Shown here: piece by piece, positions 45,554 to 53,453 of the stretch
How positions within the stretch are numbered: the first letter of the stretch is position 1
Layout of the letters: every line of letters starts with the position of its first letter
Origin: Rhabdobacter roseus
GTDB lineage: Bacteria > Bacteroidota > Bacteroidia > Cytophagales > Spirosomataceae
NCBI RefSeq assembly: GCF_014202275.1
Contig: NZ_JACHGF010000001.1
Span: forward strand, 806,001 to 870,000
Reading direction: 5' to 3'
Length of the DNA: 64,000 nucleotides
Translations under genes and position numbers: made by a program
The notes under the pieces: model-generated
Database searches by the model: none
The model's input: the letters and a program-made list of their open reading frames with translations, nothing else
What the model was told of the DNA's origin: nothing

Positions 45554-46609
45554 ATGAAGAAAGCAGTTCTACTACTGGTTATAATGGGATTCAGCATTTG
45601 TACCCATGGGGCAAAAGGTACCTCTCCCGATGGGGCCAAAAAGGTACCTGTGCATTGGAAATTGGCCGACGACGAATACGACCGCTATAAAAAACGGGCG
45701 GATGCTTTTTTTGATCGGGGCGACTACCTGAACGCCCTTCGGCAATACCGCAATTGCCTCGAAGTACCTACCTATGAAAACGACCCTTACGCCAAGGGGC
45801 GAATCGCGCTGGTAGAAAAATTAGTGAAACTCCGGGAGGAAGCCCATAAAGCCTTAAACGCCGGAAAAGGCGAGGAAGCAGCCGGGCTTTTTGAACAGAT
45901 CGTAATGGAAAACCCGAAGGATTCCATTACTAAAGTGAATCTGACCGACTACTGGACGGGAGAAGCTACCCGGTACTACGAACAACAAAACTACGAGGAA
46001 GCCAAAGTACGGTACCAGAAAGCGCTCCCATATGCCACCAAACCCGCCTTGATTCAGCTGCAGATTCAAAACAGCGAGGCCTTCATAAAACTGAAAGCCG
46101 ACCAGAACCGAAAAGCCGAGGAGCCGTCCAAAAAAGCAGCCACTGGCTCACAAGATACTTCTTCGGTAGCTAGAAGTAAACCCAATAACTTGATCGATTC
46201 GCCCGAAAAAACAAAGTCCGCAAATGCAGCTACGAGAAATCACCGCCTTGGGCCCAAACTACTGGTAGGGGCGGTGGGTTTAGGCGCGGGAGCGTATGCC
46301 TACTCGCTCAATAAACAGTACCAAACGAAGCTCGATGAAGTCAATCGGATTGGCAAAATGACCGACCCTGACGGCGACCATATCATCATGACAGCCGGAG
46401 AGTATGACCAATGGCAAACGGCTTATAACGAAGCTAAGGACTCGAAGCGAAACCGGTCCAAGTTTGTGGCCTCGCTGGGGGTGGTCGGGGTGGCGGCCCT
46501 TACGGAGGTTCTGCTATTGGCGATTCCCAAATCCCGGAAATCCACCCGGATCAGTATTGAGTCGAGTACGCAAAGCCTGGGCCTGGGGGTACGCTATACT
46601 TTTAAATAA
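45554..46609 (+). CDS. TPR-containing membrane protein closing the signalling operon
   Basis: A 351-residue protein with signal peptide (MKKAVLLLVIMGFSICTHG). Residues about 35-180 contain TPR-like helices (RADAFFDRGDYLNALRQYRNCLE, YYEQQNYEEAKVRYQKALPYA). A charged linker follows, then a glycine-rich helix ([17 protein letters not shown]) near 238 and another near 310-325. The C-terminus (LGLGVRYTFK) looks beta-rich. The TPR unit resembles the tail of the kinase, suggesting that the two bind each other in the periplasm. Function otherwise unknown. Confidence 0.75.
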   Translation: MKKAVLLLVIMGFSICTHGAKGTSPDGAKKVPVHWKLADDEYDRYKKRADAFFDRGDYLNALRQYRNCLEVPTYENDPYAKGRIALVEKLVKLREEAHKALNAGKGEEAAGLFEQIVMENPKDSITKVNLTDYWTGEATRYYEQQNYEEAKVRYQKALPYATKPALIQLQIQNSEAFIKLKADQNRKAEEPSKKAATGSQDTSSVARSKPNNLIDSPEKTKSANAATRNHRLGPKLLVGAVGLGAGAYAYSLNKQYQTKLDEVNRIGKMTDPDGDHIIMTAGEYDQWQTAYNEAKDSKRNRSKFVASLGVVGVAALTEVLLLAIPKSRKSTRISIESSTQSLGLGVRYTFK

Positions 46610-46647
46610 AGTAAGGGTTAAAAGTACTTATCGTAGGGGAAAGGCCG

Positions 46648-47232
46648 CTAGTTAAATCCCTGCTTCAGTAGCTTTTCGGCTTTTTGAGAATAGGTATGTC
46701 GCGGATCGTTAGAGATTCTGGTTAGCAGCTCTTTTGCCTCTTTTTTTCTTCCTTTTTTAAGGTACGCCAGGGCCACATACCACTCCGCTTTTTCGCGTGC
46801 GTTACGTTGTTGAGCCGTTTTGGTGAGGTTTTGCAGCGAATCCAGGGGCATTGATTTGTATTGCACGTCCGTCATTTCCTGCTCTGCCAAAGCCGACAGT
46901 TGCCCCGCATCCGAGGTACTTTTGATCTGCCAAGCCCACCAGCCTAAGCCCAGTACGAGCACGATGGAAGCCGCCACCGACCAGATCTGAAATAGCGTAT
47001 TCGTTCTTCGAGCAGGATGTGTCTTTATGCGTTGGTTGGCTCGGTGGCGGGCGTTGCGTAGTTGTTTTTCAATGGCCATGGCCCGTAGCCCCAGATTCAA
47101 TTTCTGATGCAGCTCCCATTCTTTCCTTAGATTCGCATCCGTCTCTAAATCTGCTTCAAAAGATCGTTTATCGGCCTCCGAAAGGGTGTCTTGGAGGTAG
47201 GATTCTATCCGGTCGAACTGCTCTTTATTCAT
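46648..47232 (-). CDS. probable anti-sigma factor with membrane helix
   Basis: A 194-residue protein from the ATG at 47232. The N-terminus (DRIESYLQDTLSEADKRSFEADLETDANLRKEWELHQKL) matches the short zinc-less anti-sigma helices of Bacteroidota. A membrane helix lies at about 83-104 (WSVAASIVLVLGLGWWAW). The C-terminal part carries a TPR-like repeat (EWYVALAYLKKGRKKEAKELL). It sits 8 bp behind the ECF sigma gene, consistent with a sigma/anti-sigma pair, and converges on the signalling operon. Confidence 0.75.
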   Translation of the reverse strand: MNKEQFDRIESYLQDTLSEADKRSFEADLETDANLRKEWELHQKLNLGLRAMAIEKQLRNARHRANQRIKTHPARRTNTLFQIWSVAASIVLVLGLGWWAWQIKSTSDAGQLSALAEQEMTDVQYKSMPLDSLQNLTKTAQQRNAREKAEWYVALAYLKKGRKKEAKELLTRISNDPRHTYSQKAEKLLKQGFN

Positions 47233-47240
47233 CGACTTTT

Positions 47241-47810
47241 TTAGATTTGTTTTAGCAGCAATTGTTTGAGTTTTTCGGTGCAATCATATCGTTTTTGTTT
47301 CGTTGATGATTCCTTCATCCCTAGTTTTTCGGCGATCTCGCGGAGTGATAAATCATCCATATAAAACCACTCGATCAGCTGTCGACATTCGGCTTTCAAG
47401 TGAGCCAAGGCTGCGCGTACCTGAGCTACCAGCTCATGTCTTTCCAAGTCTTTTTGTAAATCGGTATCATGCACGGGGTCATACGCGTCTGGCAAGCTAG
47501 TCCGGGTTTTTAAGCGGCTGGAAGCGAGCTCGTTGAGCCACACTTTTTTGCAGTAATCAAAAATGACCGTCGTGATTTTGGCGTTTTCCTGAAACTGGTA
47601 TTTTCCGGTTTCAATATTTAATAAAAAATTTAACAACCCTTTGTGAAAGGCATCTTCGGCGTCCATTTCGGAGCCGTTGTTGCGCACAACCCAATACTGA
47701 AACGGATTTTTTAATTCGCGGTAGAGATGATCATAAGCCCAGGCTTGCCGCATTTTGAGTGCATCATACAATTCGGACTGCGTAAAAGTGTTCAAATTGG
47801 GTGAAGACAT
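47241..47810 (-). CDS. RNA polymerase ECF-type sigma factor
   Basis: A 189-residue sigma-70 family protein; MSSPNLN at 47810 is the likely start, an earlier in-frame ATG at 47819 being possible. Region 2 is visible around ALKMRQAWAYDHLYRELKN and DAEDAFHKGLLNFLL; region 4 ends with a clear helix-turn-helix, LSLREIAEKLGMKESSTKQKRYDCTEKLK. Probably held by the anti-sigma factor encoded downstream. Targets unknown; the facing signalling operon is a candidate. Confidence 0.85.
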   Translation of the reverse strand: MSSPNLNTFTQSELYDALKMRQAWAYDHLYRELKNPFQYWVVRNNGSEMDAEDAFHKGLLNFLLNIETGKYQFQENAKITTVIFDYCKKVWLNELASSRLKTRTSLPDAYDPVHDTDLQKDLERHELVAQVRAALAHLKAECRQLIEWFYMDDLSLREIAEKLGMKESSTKQKRYDCTEKLKQLLLKQI

Positions 47811-47928
47811 GTAGTGCAAAGGTTACCTCTACAAACATAGGACAAAACCGACTGGTCTCAAAGGGAAGAAGGGAAGCCATCGTTCTAAGCAACTGCCTCG
47901 ATTCTGGCTTCCCAACCCCAGCTCATGA

Positions 47929-48010
47929 TGTGGATATAGTTATGTTTATAGGTGTGGATAAAAATATGCGTTTAGGTGTGGATAAATAGTAAGTTTATAG
48001 GTGTGGATAT
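47929..48010 (+). repeat. four direct repeats containing DnaA-box-like sequence
   Basis: TGTGGATAT (47929), TGTGGATAA (47953), TGTGGATAA (47977) and TGTGGATAT (48002) occur in the same direction at 24, 24 and 25 bp steps. TGTGGATAA is the exact complement of the classical DnaA box TTATCCACA; the outer two differ by one base. The spacing unit also repeats GTTTATAGG and ATGCGTT. Could be an origin, a DnaA-titration site or simply an AT-rich repeat. Confidence 0.65.
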
Positions 48011-48249
48011 AGTATGCGTTGACAAAGGTACCTTCATGGGTAGGAGGAGCCTTGCGGTAAGGGGCCCTGCACGATGCGCCTATTGGCTATGGCTGATCGA
48101 GCTAATCTTCCCATTTGATAGTATATCCGGCGGGAAGCCAAAAGGTAAGTGAGGTAGGTAAACTTTTTTTTAGATTGCCTGAAGTAGGGTACCCGAAGGT
48201 AGTTAGTGAACATAAAAGTACCCCCTGATTGTACCTGTTCGGGTGGTGA

Positions 48250-48430
48250 ACCGCCGCCGTGCGAGGGGACAGGAGGTAGATCAAGGGAAACTTATGTCAA
48301 CTGCAACCCCGACGGGGTATAAGGATTATAGATGGAGGGAAATAGTTGTCAGCTGCAACCCCGACGGGGTGACAGGATTATAGATCAAAGGAAACACGCA
48401 TCCGATAAAACCCCGAAGGGGTGACATGGA
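48250..48430. repeat. 52-bp tandem array of small GC palindromes
   Basis: ACCCCGACGGGGT at 48306-48318 and 48358-48370 and ACCCCGAAGGGGT at 48410-48422 are exactly 52 bp apart, with a decayed copy before them. Shared flanks include CTGCA before and GACAGGATTATAGAT after. The units vary along the whole length and have no unique spacers, so this is not a CRISPR array. Confidence 0.75.
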
Positions 48431-48546
48431 AGTGAGTACGTCTATACCTATTTTCTTATAAAAGGGCTACGTGTGTCCTGTACCCTCACGCGCGTCGGAA
48501 AAGCGTTAAGAGCTAATTCTCCCACCAAAAAGCATGAGGCGAATCA

Positions 48547-48573
48547 GTGCCGTAGGCACCCGATGTTTATAGC
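48547..48573 (+). repeat. REP-like element (palindrome plus TTTATAG tail)
   Basis: GTGCCGTAGGCAC followed by CCGATGTTTATAGC. It has the same layout as the 52-bp array units: a short GC palindrome with a variable arm, then a (G)AT..TTATAG tail. Confidence 0.6.
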
Positions 48574-48596
48574 TAAAAGGGCCACCCAAATCCGCC

Positions 48597-48649
48597 CGCG
48601 TGCCTTTAGGTACGCAACGTGCGGCGGGTTGCGTACCTAAAGGCACGCG
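48597..48649. repeat. 22-bp perfect inverted repeat with 9-bp loop
   Basis: Arms 48597-48618 and 48628-48649 are exact complements (CGCGTGCCTTTAGGTACGCAAC... arm core GCCTTTAGGTACGC), loop GTGCGGCGG. No T run follows, so it is not a typical terminator. It lies between the two oppositely oriented REP-like elements. Confidence 0.8.
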
Positions 48650-48672
48650 AGTTCCCTACCTATATCCTCTTC

Positions 48673-48700
48673 GCTATAAACATTCGACCGCTACGCGGCC
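48673..48700 (-). repeat. REP-like element, inverted copy
   Basis: On the minus strand: GGCCGCGTAGCGGTC then GAATGTTTATAGC. Same family as 48547-48573 with different palindrome arms, in opposite orientation, so the two bracket the central hairpin. Confidence 0.6.
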
Positions 48701-48853
48701 AAGAAGGTGCGTTTGTAAACGCTTCTGAATCGTAAAGCAAATCCCACAAAAGGTACTTGGCTTTGGTAGATAAAAACTTTGCGCATTGCCTGATTATATT
48801 GATACCTTTAGAGGCTTATCGTATAGAGACCAAAAACGTGGGACAAACGCTGT

Positions 48854-49318
48854 ATGACGCCTTCCAACTTTAGCTTTTTAGAAGCAGAGTATCCTATCCT
48901 ATTCAACATCGGGCAGTCGGCGGAGTACCACCTCCATACCGACCCGGCATCCAGCCTGATGAAACAAAGGCTTTTCGCAGAACGCCTCACCATCAAGCCG
49001 CTAAAAGAAAAGGTAGACAAACTACCCCAGGCGCTGCTGGCCAAAGCCTTCCGCGGCGAGCTGGTACCCCAAGACTCCACCGACGAGCCCGCCCGCGTGC
49101 TGCTGGAGCGCATCAAGGCGCTGAAGCAGGAGAAAAGTACCCCTGCCCCAAAGCCGGCCCGGAAGAAAACCGCGGCTACAGGTACCTTGCCTAAAGGGGT
49201 ACTTGCCAGGCCAGCCGAAAAGCCCCTCCCGGTCTACGCCCAGCCAGAAGAAGAGGCGTGGGTAGTACAGGAGGAAGGTACCCAGCTGGCCATGCACTTC
49301 GGCGAAAACAAACTCTAG
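48854..49318 (+). pseudogene. hybrid remnant of a type I restriction system: HsdR start joined to HsdS end
   Basis: A 154-residue open frame. Residues about 2-46 (NFSFLEAEYPILFNIGQSAE ... DPASSLMKQRLFAERL) look like the very N-terminus of HsdR subunits. Residues about 50-92 (LKEKVDKLPQALLAKAFRGE, LVPQDSTDEPARVLLERIKA) are the typical C-terminal conserved region of HsdS specificity subunits, followed by the usual lysine/proline-rich HsdS tail. The roughly 1000-residue HsdR remainder, HsdM and the DNA-recognition domains are missing. An in-frame internal deletion of an hsdR...hsdS operon explains it best. No restriction activity is expected; the short protein may still be made. Confidence 0.75.
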
Positions 49319-49335
49319 TCCCCCAAAGTACCCCC

Positions 49336-52089
49336 TTATTCGCCCCTAAGTACCTCCGTCGGATTCGTCCGTGCGGCCTTGAGCGTCTGCGAACCGATGA
49401 TCAGACCGGCCACCACCACGACCGCCAGCAGGCCAAAGAGCAGCTCTACGAGCTGCACCGGCCTGTGGTAGGGAAAGTGGGTGAGCACCACGTTTTCGAA
49501 GAAAAGGTACGTGACTGGCAGCGCGATGAGGGCCGCTACCGCCAGCAGTACCAGAAATCCGCGGCTCAGCAGGTAGATCAGGCTGCCGGAGCTGGCCCCC
49601 ATCACCTTTCGGATGACGATCTCTTTGAGCCGGGTCTCGGTGGTGAATACCACCATGCCGAACAGGCCCATCGAGGCGATGGAAATGGCCAGGAAGGAAA
49701 GGAAGCCGATGATCTTGATCAGGACGGAAAATTCGCGGTAGGCCGCTTCGATGGCTTCGTCGTAAAATTCCGCCTCAAAGGGATGCACCTGGTCGATCTT
49801 CTTCCAGGTGGACTCGATCTTGGCCAACGTCGCGGGCAGGTCCGTACTTTTTATTTTGGCGTTGATGATGGCCGGGTCTTCGGGAGTCCAGGGCATAAAA
49901 GCCACCGGCCCGATGAGGTTATCGACCTTGCCGTAGTGAAAGTCTTTCATCACGCCCACGATGGTCATCCGGCGTCCATGTACCTTGAAGTTGCTGAAGG
50001 TGACTTCCTGCCCGATGGCTTTTTGGGGGTCGCGGGGGCTGATGTTAAATCGTTTTAAGAACTGCTGGTTCACGATCACTTCGCGGGCACCGTCGGCAGT
50101 AGTGGGGCGCGTCACAAAATTGCCCCCCGCCAGGAGCTGGTACCCATGCAGCGGCAGGTAGTTTTCGTCCACGTGGTTGGTCATGACCAGGGCCGAGTCC
50201 TGCGAATCCTGGTACTTCATGTAGCCGCCCCAGGCATTGCCCACGCTGGTAATGATCAAGGACCGCGACAAGCCCGTCACTTCCGGGATCTCGCTCAGTT
50301 CCTTGAGCAGCGCGTCGGGTTTATGGCCCTGCATAGGGATGTTCAGGATGTTCTCGGTATTGAAGCCCAGGTCGAAGGCCAGGATGTTTTTGTACTGCAC
50401 GTAGCCAATGGCGGTGGTGGTGATGAAGATCAACGTGAAGGTGTACTGAATCACCGCCAGGGCGCGCCTACCGAGCCGTTGCGTCGGAGCGGTGGCGCGG
50501 AGGGTGAGGTACCTGAGTCCTTGCACCGACCAGGACGCCCGTGGTACGGCCGGTCCGCCGGTGCGGTTCCGGGCGGACTCATTCTTGAGCGCTTGGATGG
50601 CGCTGGCGTTCGAAAAGAACAGGGCGGGAACCAGGCCGGCCATAATCCCGACGGCCACCGAAAAAACGACGAAGGCTACCACCATCGTGGGCGTGAGGTC
50701 GAGCTTCACCATGCGCTGGATCTCCGGGGCCAGGTGGATGAGCTGCGGCCGCAAGAGAAGGAACAGGAAGAACGAAAGAAAAAGGGCGGCCAGGGAAAGG
50801 AGGATGGCCTCCACCAGAAACTGGTACCGTACCTGGCTTTTTTCGGCACCGATGGCTTTCCGAAGGCCTACTTCTTTGAAGCGGCGCATACCCCGGGCAA
50901 TCGAAAGATTGGTGTAATTAAAACAGGCCGACAAGATCACCACCAAGGCTAGCCCGCCGAGCAGCCAGAGGACGAGCGGTGGTACGTGAGGGCCCACGGA
51001 GCCGCTCATGGAGCCGGAATGAAGATTCTCTCCGACCACGATGTCATATAAGGGGAGTAGTTCAAGCTGGATCTTCGTGTTTTCTTCCGCACGGTTTTCC
51101 TCCCGGGCCAGGGCGTCGAGCTGCGACTGGATAGCGGGCAGGTCGGCGGTGGGAGGCAGCAAAAGGTACACGGAGTTCGAAAACATGCTGGTCCATTTCT
51201 CGAAGTTTTGGTCGTGGCGGTTGAGCTGCTCGGCCGTTGACAGCGATACCAGCGCCTCAAACTGGATATGCGAAAAGAAGGGGAGGTCCTTCATGATACC
51301 GGTCACCTGGTAGTCCAGGGTATCCAGTTTGATCGCCCTGCCCAGCGCCGACTCGTGGCCAAACAGCTTTCGGGCGGCGGTCTCTGTGAGCACGATCGAG
51401 TACGGATCGCGTAGCGCCGTTTCGGGATTGCCCTCCAGCATCGGGAAGGTAAAGATCCTGAACACCGACGGCTCCGCCCAGAAGCCTTTGAGGGGAAGCG
51501 CGCGGTCGCCCACCTGCGCGTCCTGCGAGAAGTCGTTGCGCAGGATCGCCACTTCCTCCACGCCGGTCACTTTCTCCCGGATCAGCCTGCCGGTTTTGAG
51601 CGAGGTCGATGCATATTTGCCGCTGCCTTGCTCACCTTTGAACGTTGCTACGTTGGTGATGCGGTAGATCCGCTCACCCTGCTGGTTGAACCGGTCGTAC
51701 GAGCGCAGGTCGAGCAGAAAGGCGATCAGCAGTAGCCCCACGGACATGCTGATGGCCAGGCCGACTATGTTGATGGACGAGAACAGTTTGTTGCGCATGA
51801 CGTTGCGCCCCGATGTTTTGATGTAGCTTCCGAGCATGATCCGGTTGATAAAAAGGTTCGCCAAGGTGGGTTTTCGTACCGTATAGATTCTAAAAAACTT
51901 AAGGGCATCGATGATGTAGATCAGCTTCGCGCGCCGCGGCCCGAGGGCTTGTACATTGCGCTCGAAGTACTCGTTGAGGTCGCCCAGGAGGTCCTCCACG
52001 AGGCTGGGCTTGCAGTACCACGCCACGAAGCGCTGCGCCCAGGCGGGGGGCTGGGGTTGCTCTTTCATGCTATATTTTTTTCCAGACAA
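49336..52089 (-). CDS. ABC transporter permease (MacB/FtsX-like) with N-terminal prefix domain
   Basis: A 917-residue protein. Residues about 5-75 form the small helical 'permease prefix' (PPAWAQRFVAWYCKPSLVEDLLGDL). Then two copies of the MacB-periplasmic-domain plus FtsX-like permease unit: helices near 105, 365-470 and 500, and again 560-580 and 790-905; periplasmic parts include IYRITNVATFKGEQGSGKYAS and ALVMTNHVDENYLPLHGY. Members export or sense envelope-active compounds; the ATPase is not adjacent. The start overlaps the PadR gene end by 20 bp, so the regulator and the permease are one unit. Confidence 0.88.
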   Translation of the reverse strand: MSGKKYSMKEQPQPPAWAQRFVAWYCKPSLVEDLLGDLNEYFERNVQALGPRRAKLIYIIDALKFFRIYTVRKPTLANLFINRIMLGSYIKTSGRNVMRNKLFSSINIVGLAISMSVGLLLIAFLLDLRSYDRFNQQGERIYRITNVATFKGEQGSGKYASTSLKTGRLIREKVTGVEEVAILRNDFSQDAQVGDRALPLKGFWAEPSVFRIFTFPMLEGNPETALRDPYSIVLTETAARKLFGHESALGRAIKLDTLDYQVTGIMKDLPFFSHIQFEALVSLSTAEQLNRHDQNFEKWTSMFSNSVYLLLPPTADLPAIQSQLDALAREENRAEENTKIQLELLPLYDIVVGENLHSGSMSGSVGPHVPPLVLWLLGGLALVVILSACFNYTNLSIARGMRRFKEVGLRKAIGAEKSQVRYQFLVEAILLSLAALFLSFFLFLLLRPQLIHLAPEIQRMVKLDLTPTMVVAFVVFSVAVGIMAGLVPALFFSNASAIQALKNESARNRTGGPAVPRASWSVQGLRYLTLRATAPTQRLGRRALAVIQYTFTLIFITTTAIGYVQYKNILAFDLGFNTENILNIPMQGHKPDALLKELSEIPEVTGLSRSLIITSVGNAWGGYMKYQDSQDSALVMTNHVDENYLPLHGYQLLAGGNFVTRPTTADGAREVIVNQQFLKRFNISPRDPQKAIGQEVTFSNFKVHGRRMTIVGVMKDFHYGKVDNLIGPVAFMPWTPEDPAIINAKIKSTDLPATLAKIESTWKKIDQVHPFEAEFYDEAIEAAYREFSVLIKIIGFLSFLAISIASMGLFGMVVFTTETRLKEIVIRKVMGASSGSLIYLLSRGFLVLLAVAALIALPVTYLFFENVVLTHFPYHRPVQLVELLFGLLAVVVVAGLIIGSQTLKAARTNPTEVLRGE

Positions 52090-52402
52090 GCGACGGAATC
52101 CGATCCCAGAGCTGGTCGCGCAGCGACTTGGCGTGGACCAGGGCCGCCTTTCCCGCGGCCGTCAGTTGATAAAATCGTTTGCGCTTACCACCGCGCGCCT
52201 TGGTGGCTTCGCCCAGCTCACTTTTAAGAAGTCCTTTCTCTTCGAGCCGGTTGAGCACCGCATGGACCACGCCCAGCTTCACCGTGCGGCCCGTATGCGC
52301 CGAGAGCTCATCGCAGATCGCCACGCTGTAGGCTTCCTCCAGCAGCGCCGCTACCGTGAGCAGGACCAGTTCTTCGAATTCGCCGAGGTTTGTACCTTTC
52401 AT
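52070..52402 (-). CDS. PadR family transcriptional regulator
   Basis: A 110-residue winged-helix protein with the PadR pattern: LGEFEELVLLTVAALLEEAYSVAICDEL, VHAVLNRLEEKGLLKSEL, GGKRKRFYQLTAAGKAAL. Lacks the long C-terminal dimerisation helices, as in the subfamily 2 proteins. Translationally coupled to the permease gene, its likely target, and preceded by an inverted repeat at 52425-52454 fitting an operator. Confidence 0.92.
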   Translation of the reverse strand: MKGTNLGEFEELVLLTVAALLEEAYSVAICDELSAHTGRTVKLGVVHAVLNRLEEKGLLKSELGEATKARGGKRKRFYQLTAAGKAALVHAKSLRDQLWDRIPSLVWKKI

Positions 52403-52424
52403 CTCTTGTCATTAATTACCCAAA

Positions 52425-52454
52425 TGTATGTAAAATGATTTTATTATACATACA
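52425..52454. promoter_or_regulatory. inverted repeat before padR, candidate PadR operator
   Basis: TGTATGTA (52425-52432) and its complement TACATACA (52447-52454) have centres 22 bp apart, about two helical turns, 23 bp upstream of the padR ATG. PadR sites in other bacteria use ATGT...ACAT half-sites, which these contain. Confidence 0.55.
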
Positions 52455-52562
52455 AAGTAGTATAATAGTAGTGAGAAGGGCGGATTAATTTGTGTTAAGT
52501 GGTTGGTGGGTAGGGTACTTGGGTAGCGAAACAGGGGGTGCTTGCACGTACGTTTTCCTAAC

Positions 52563-53321
52563 TCACAGCTCAAGTACCCTGCCCGCGTCGAAGCCCCGGT
52601 GCTCGCCCAGCTGCACGTAGCCGAGCTGGTTGGTGAGCAGGCGGGTGCGGCCGATGCTGAAGTCAGGTACTTTACTATGGTGGTGGCCGTAGATCCAGTA
52701 GTCGGCGGAGGTACTTTCAATGAAGTCGTGGAGCTCTACGGCGAAGGCCTCGTTCAGCAGGCTGCCTTGGTACTGGCTAGGGTAGTTTAAAAGGGTAGGT
52801 ACGTGGTGCGTGGCCACGAGCGTGGGGCCCGGATGGGCTTCGGCCAGTACCCGGCTCAGAAACGCCATGCTGTCGGCGTGGAGCTCGTTGAAGTACCGGG
52901 CCGAGAAGCGCTTGCCCTGGTACCTTATGCGGTGAAAATCGCTGACGTTGGCCTCGAGGAGGTAGTCGTGGGCGGGGCCGATGTGCCCCCAGAGCGTGGA
53001 GAAAAGGAGCCGGGCTTGACCGAGCGTGAGCGCCAGGTTATTGACCAGAAAGACGTTGCTCCGGATTTTCTCGTGCAAAGTACCCGAGCGGTAGGCGGCG
53101 TCGGACTGGTAGTACTCGTGGTTGCCGGGCAGCCAGTAGGTACTTTTGAAATGATCGGACAGGTACTTGAAAAACCATTTGTGCTGATCCAGGTACTGAA
53201 ACGGCACCACATCCCCCGCCAGAACAAGTACCTCCGCCCGGGGCGGGATGGGGTTCGCTTTCAGGTACTCGGCGTTTTCCCGGAACTCCAGGTGTAGGTC
53301 GGAAAGGTACTGGATGGTCAT
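52563..53321 (-). CDS. calcineurin-like metallophosphoesterase
   Basis: A 252-residue cytoplasmic phosphoesterase with all metal motifs: YLSDLHLEF (DxH), VLAGDVV (GD), LPGNHEYY (GNHE), VATHHVPT and WIYGHHHSKV (GHxH). The family cleaves phosphomonoesters or diesters; the substrate cannot be inferred. Standing alone between unrelated genes. Confidence 0.92.
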   Translation of the reverse strand: MTIQYLSDLHLEFRENAEYLKANPIPPRAEVLVLAGDVVPFQYLDQHKWFFKYLSDHFKSTYWLPGNHEYYQSDAAYRSGTLHEKIRSNVFLVNNLALTLGQARLLFSTLWGHIGPAHDYLLEANVSDFHRIRYQGKRFSARYFNELHADSMAFLSRVLAEAHPGPTLVATHHVPTLLNYPSQYQGSLLNEAFAVELHDFIESTSADYWIYGHHHSKVPDFSIGRTRLLTNQLGYVQLGEHRGFDAGRVLEL

Positions 53322-53453
53322 GGTGGGAATAGGTTTGATGAAGTATTTCTTTTGATAAGCCTGCTAAAGGTACTTTGTTTACCCAATAATAGCACCAAAG
53401 GGACGGATCAACTTCTGGATGGTCTGCCCCTTTGATTTAAATACAAAAGTACC

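Larger units (their letters stand above)
47811..48853. other. 1-kb non-coding, repeat-rich region
   Basis: No credible gene. It contains the DnaA-box-like array (47929-48010), the 52-bp tandem palindrome array (about 48250-48430), two REP-like elements (48547-48573 and inverted at 48673-48700) and a 22-bp perfect hairpin (48597-48649). A 60-codon minus-strand open frame at 48102-48284 has no recognisable domain. Confidence 0.7.

Noticed and set aside
48102-48284. 60-codon minus-strand open frame in the repeat region
   Set aside because: Short, no domain, runs into the tandem repeat array.
48250-48430. Possible CRISPR array (regular 52-bp period)
   Set aside because: Repeats vary along the whole unit, spacers are not unique, only about three and a half units exist and no cas gene is present.
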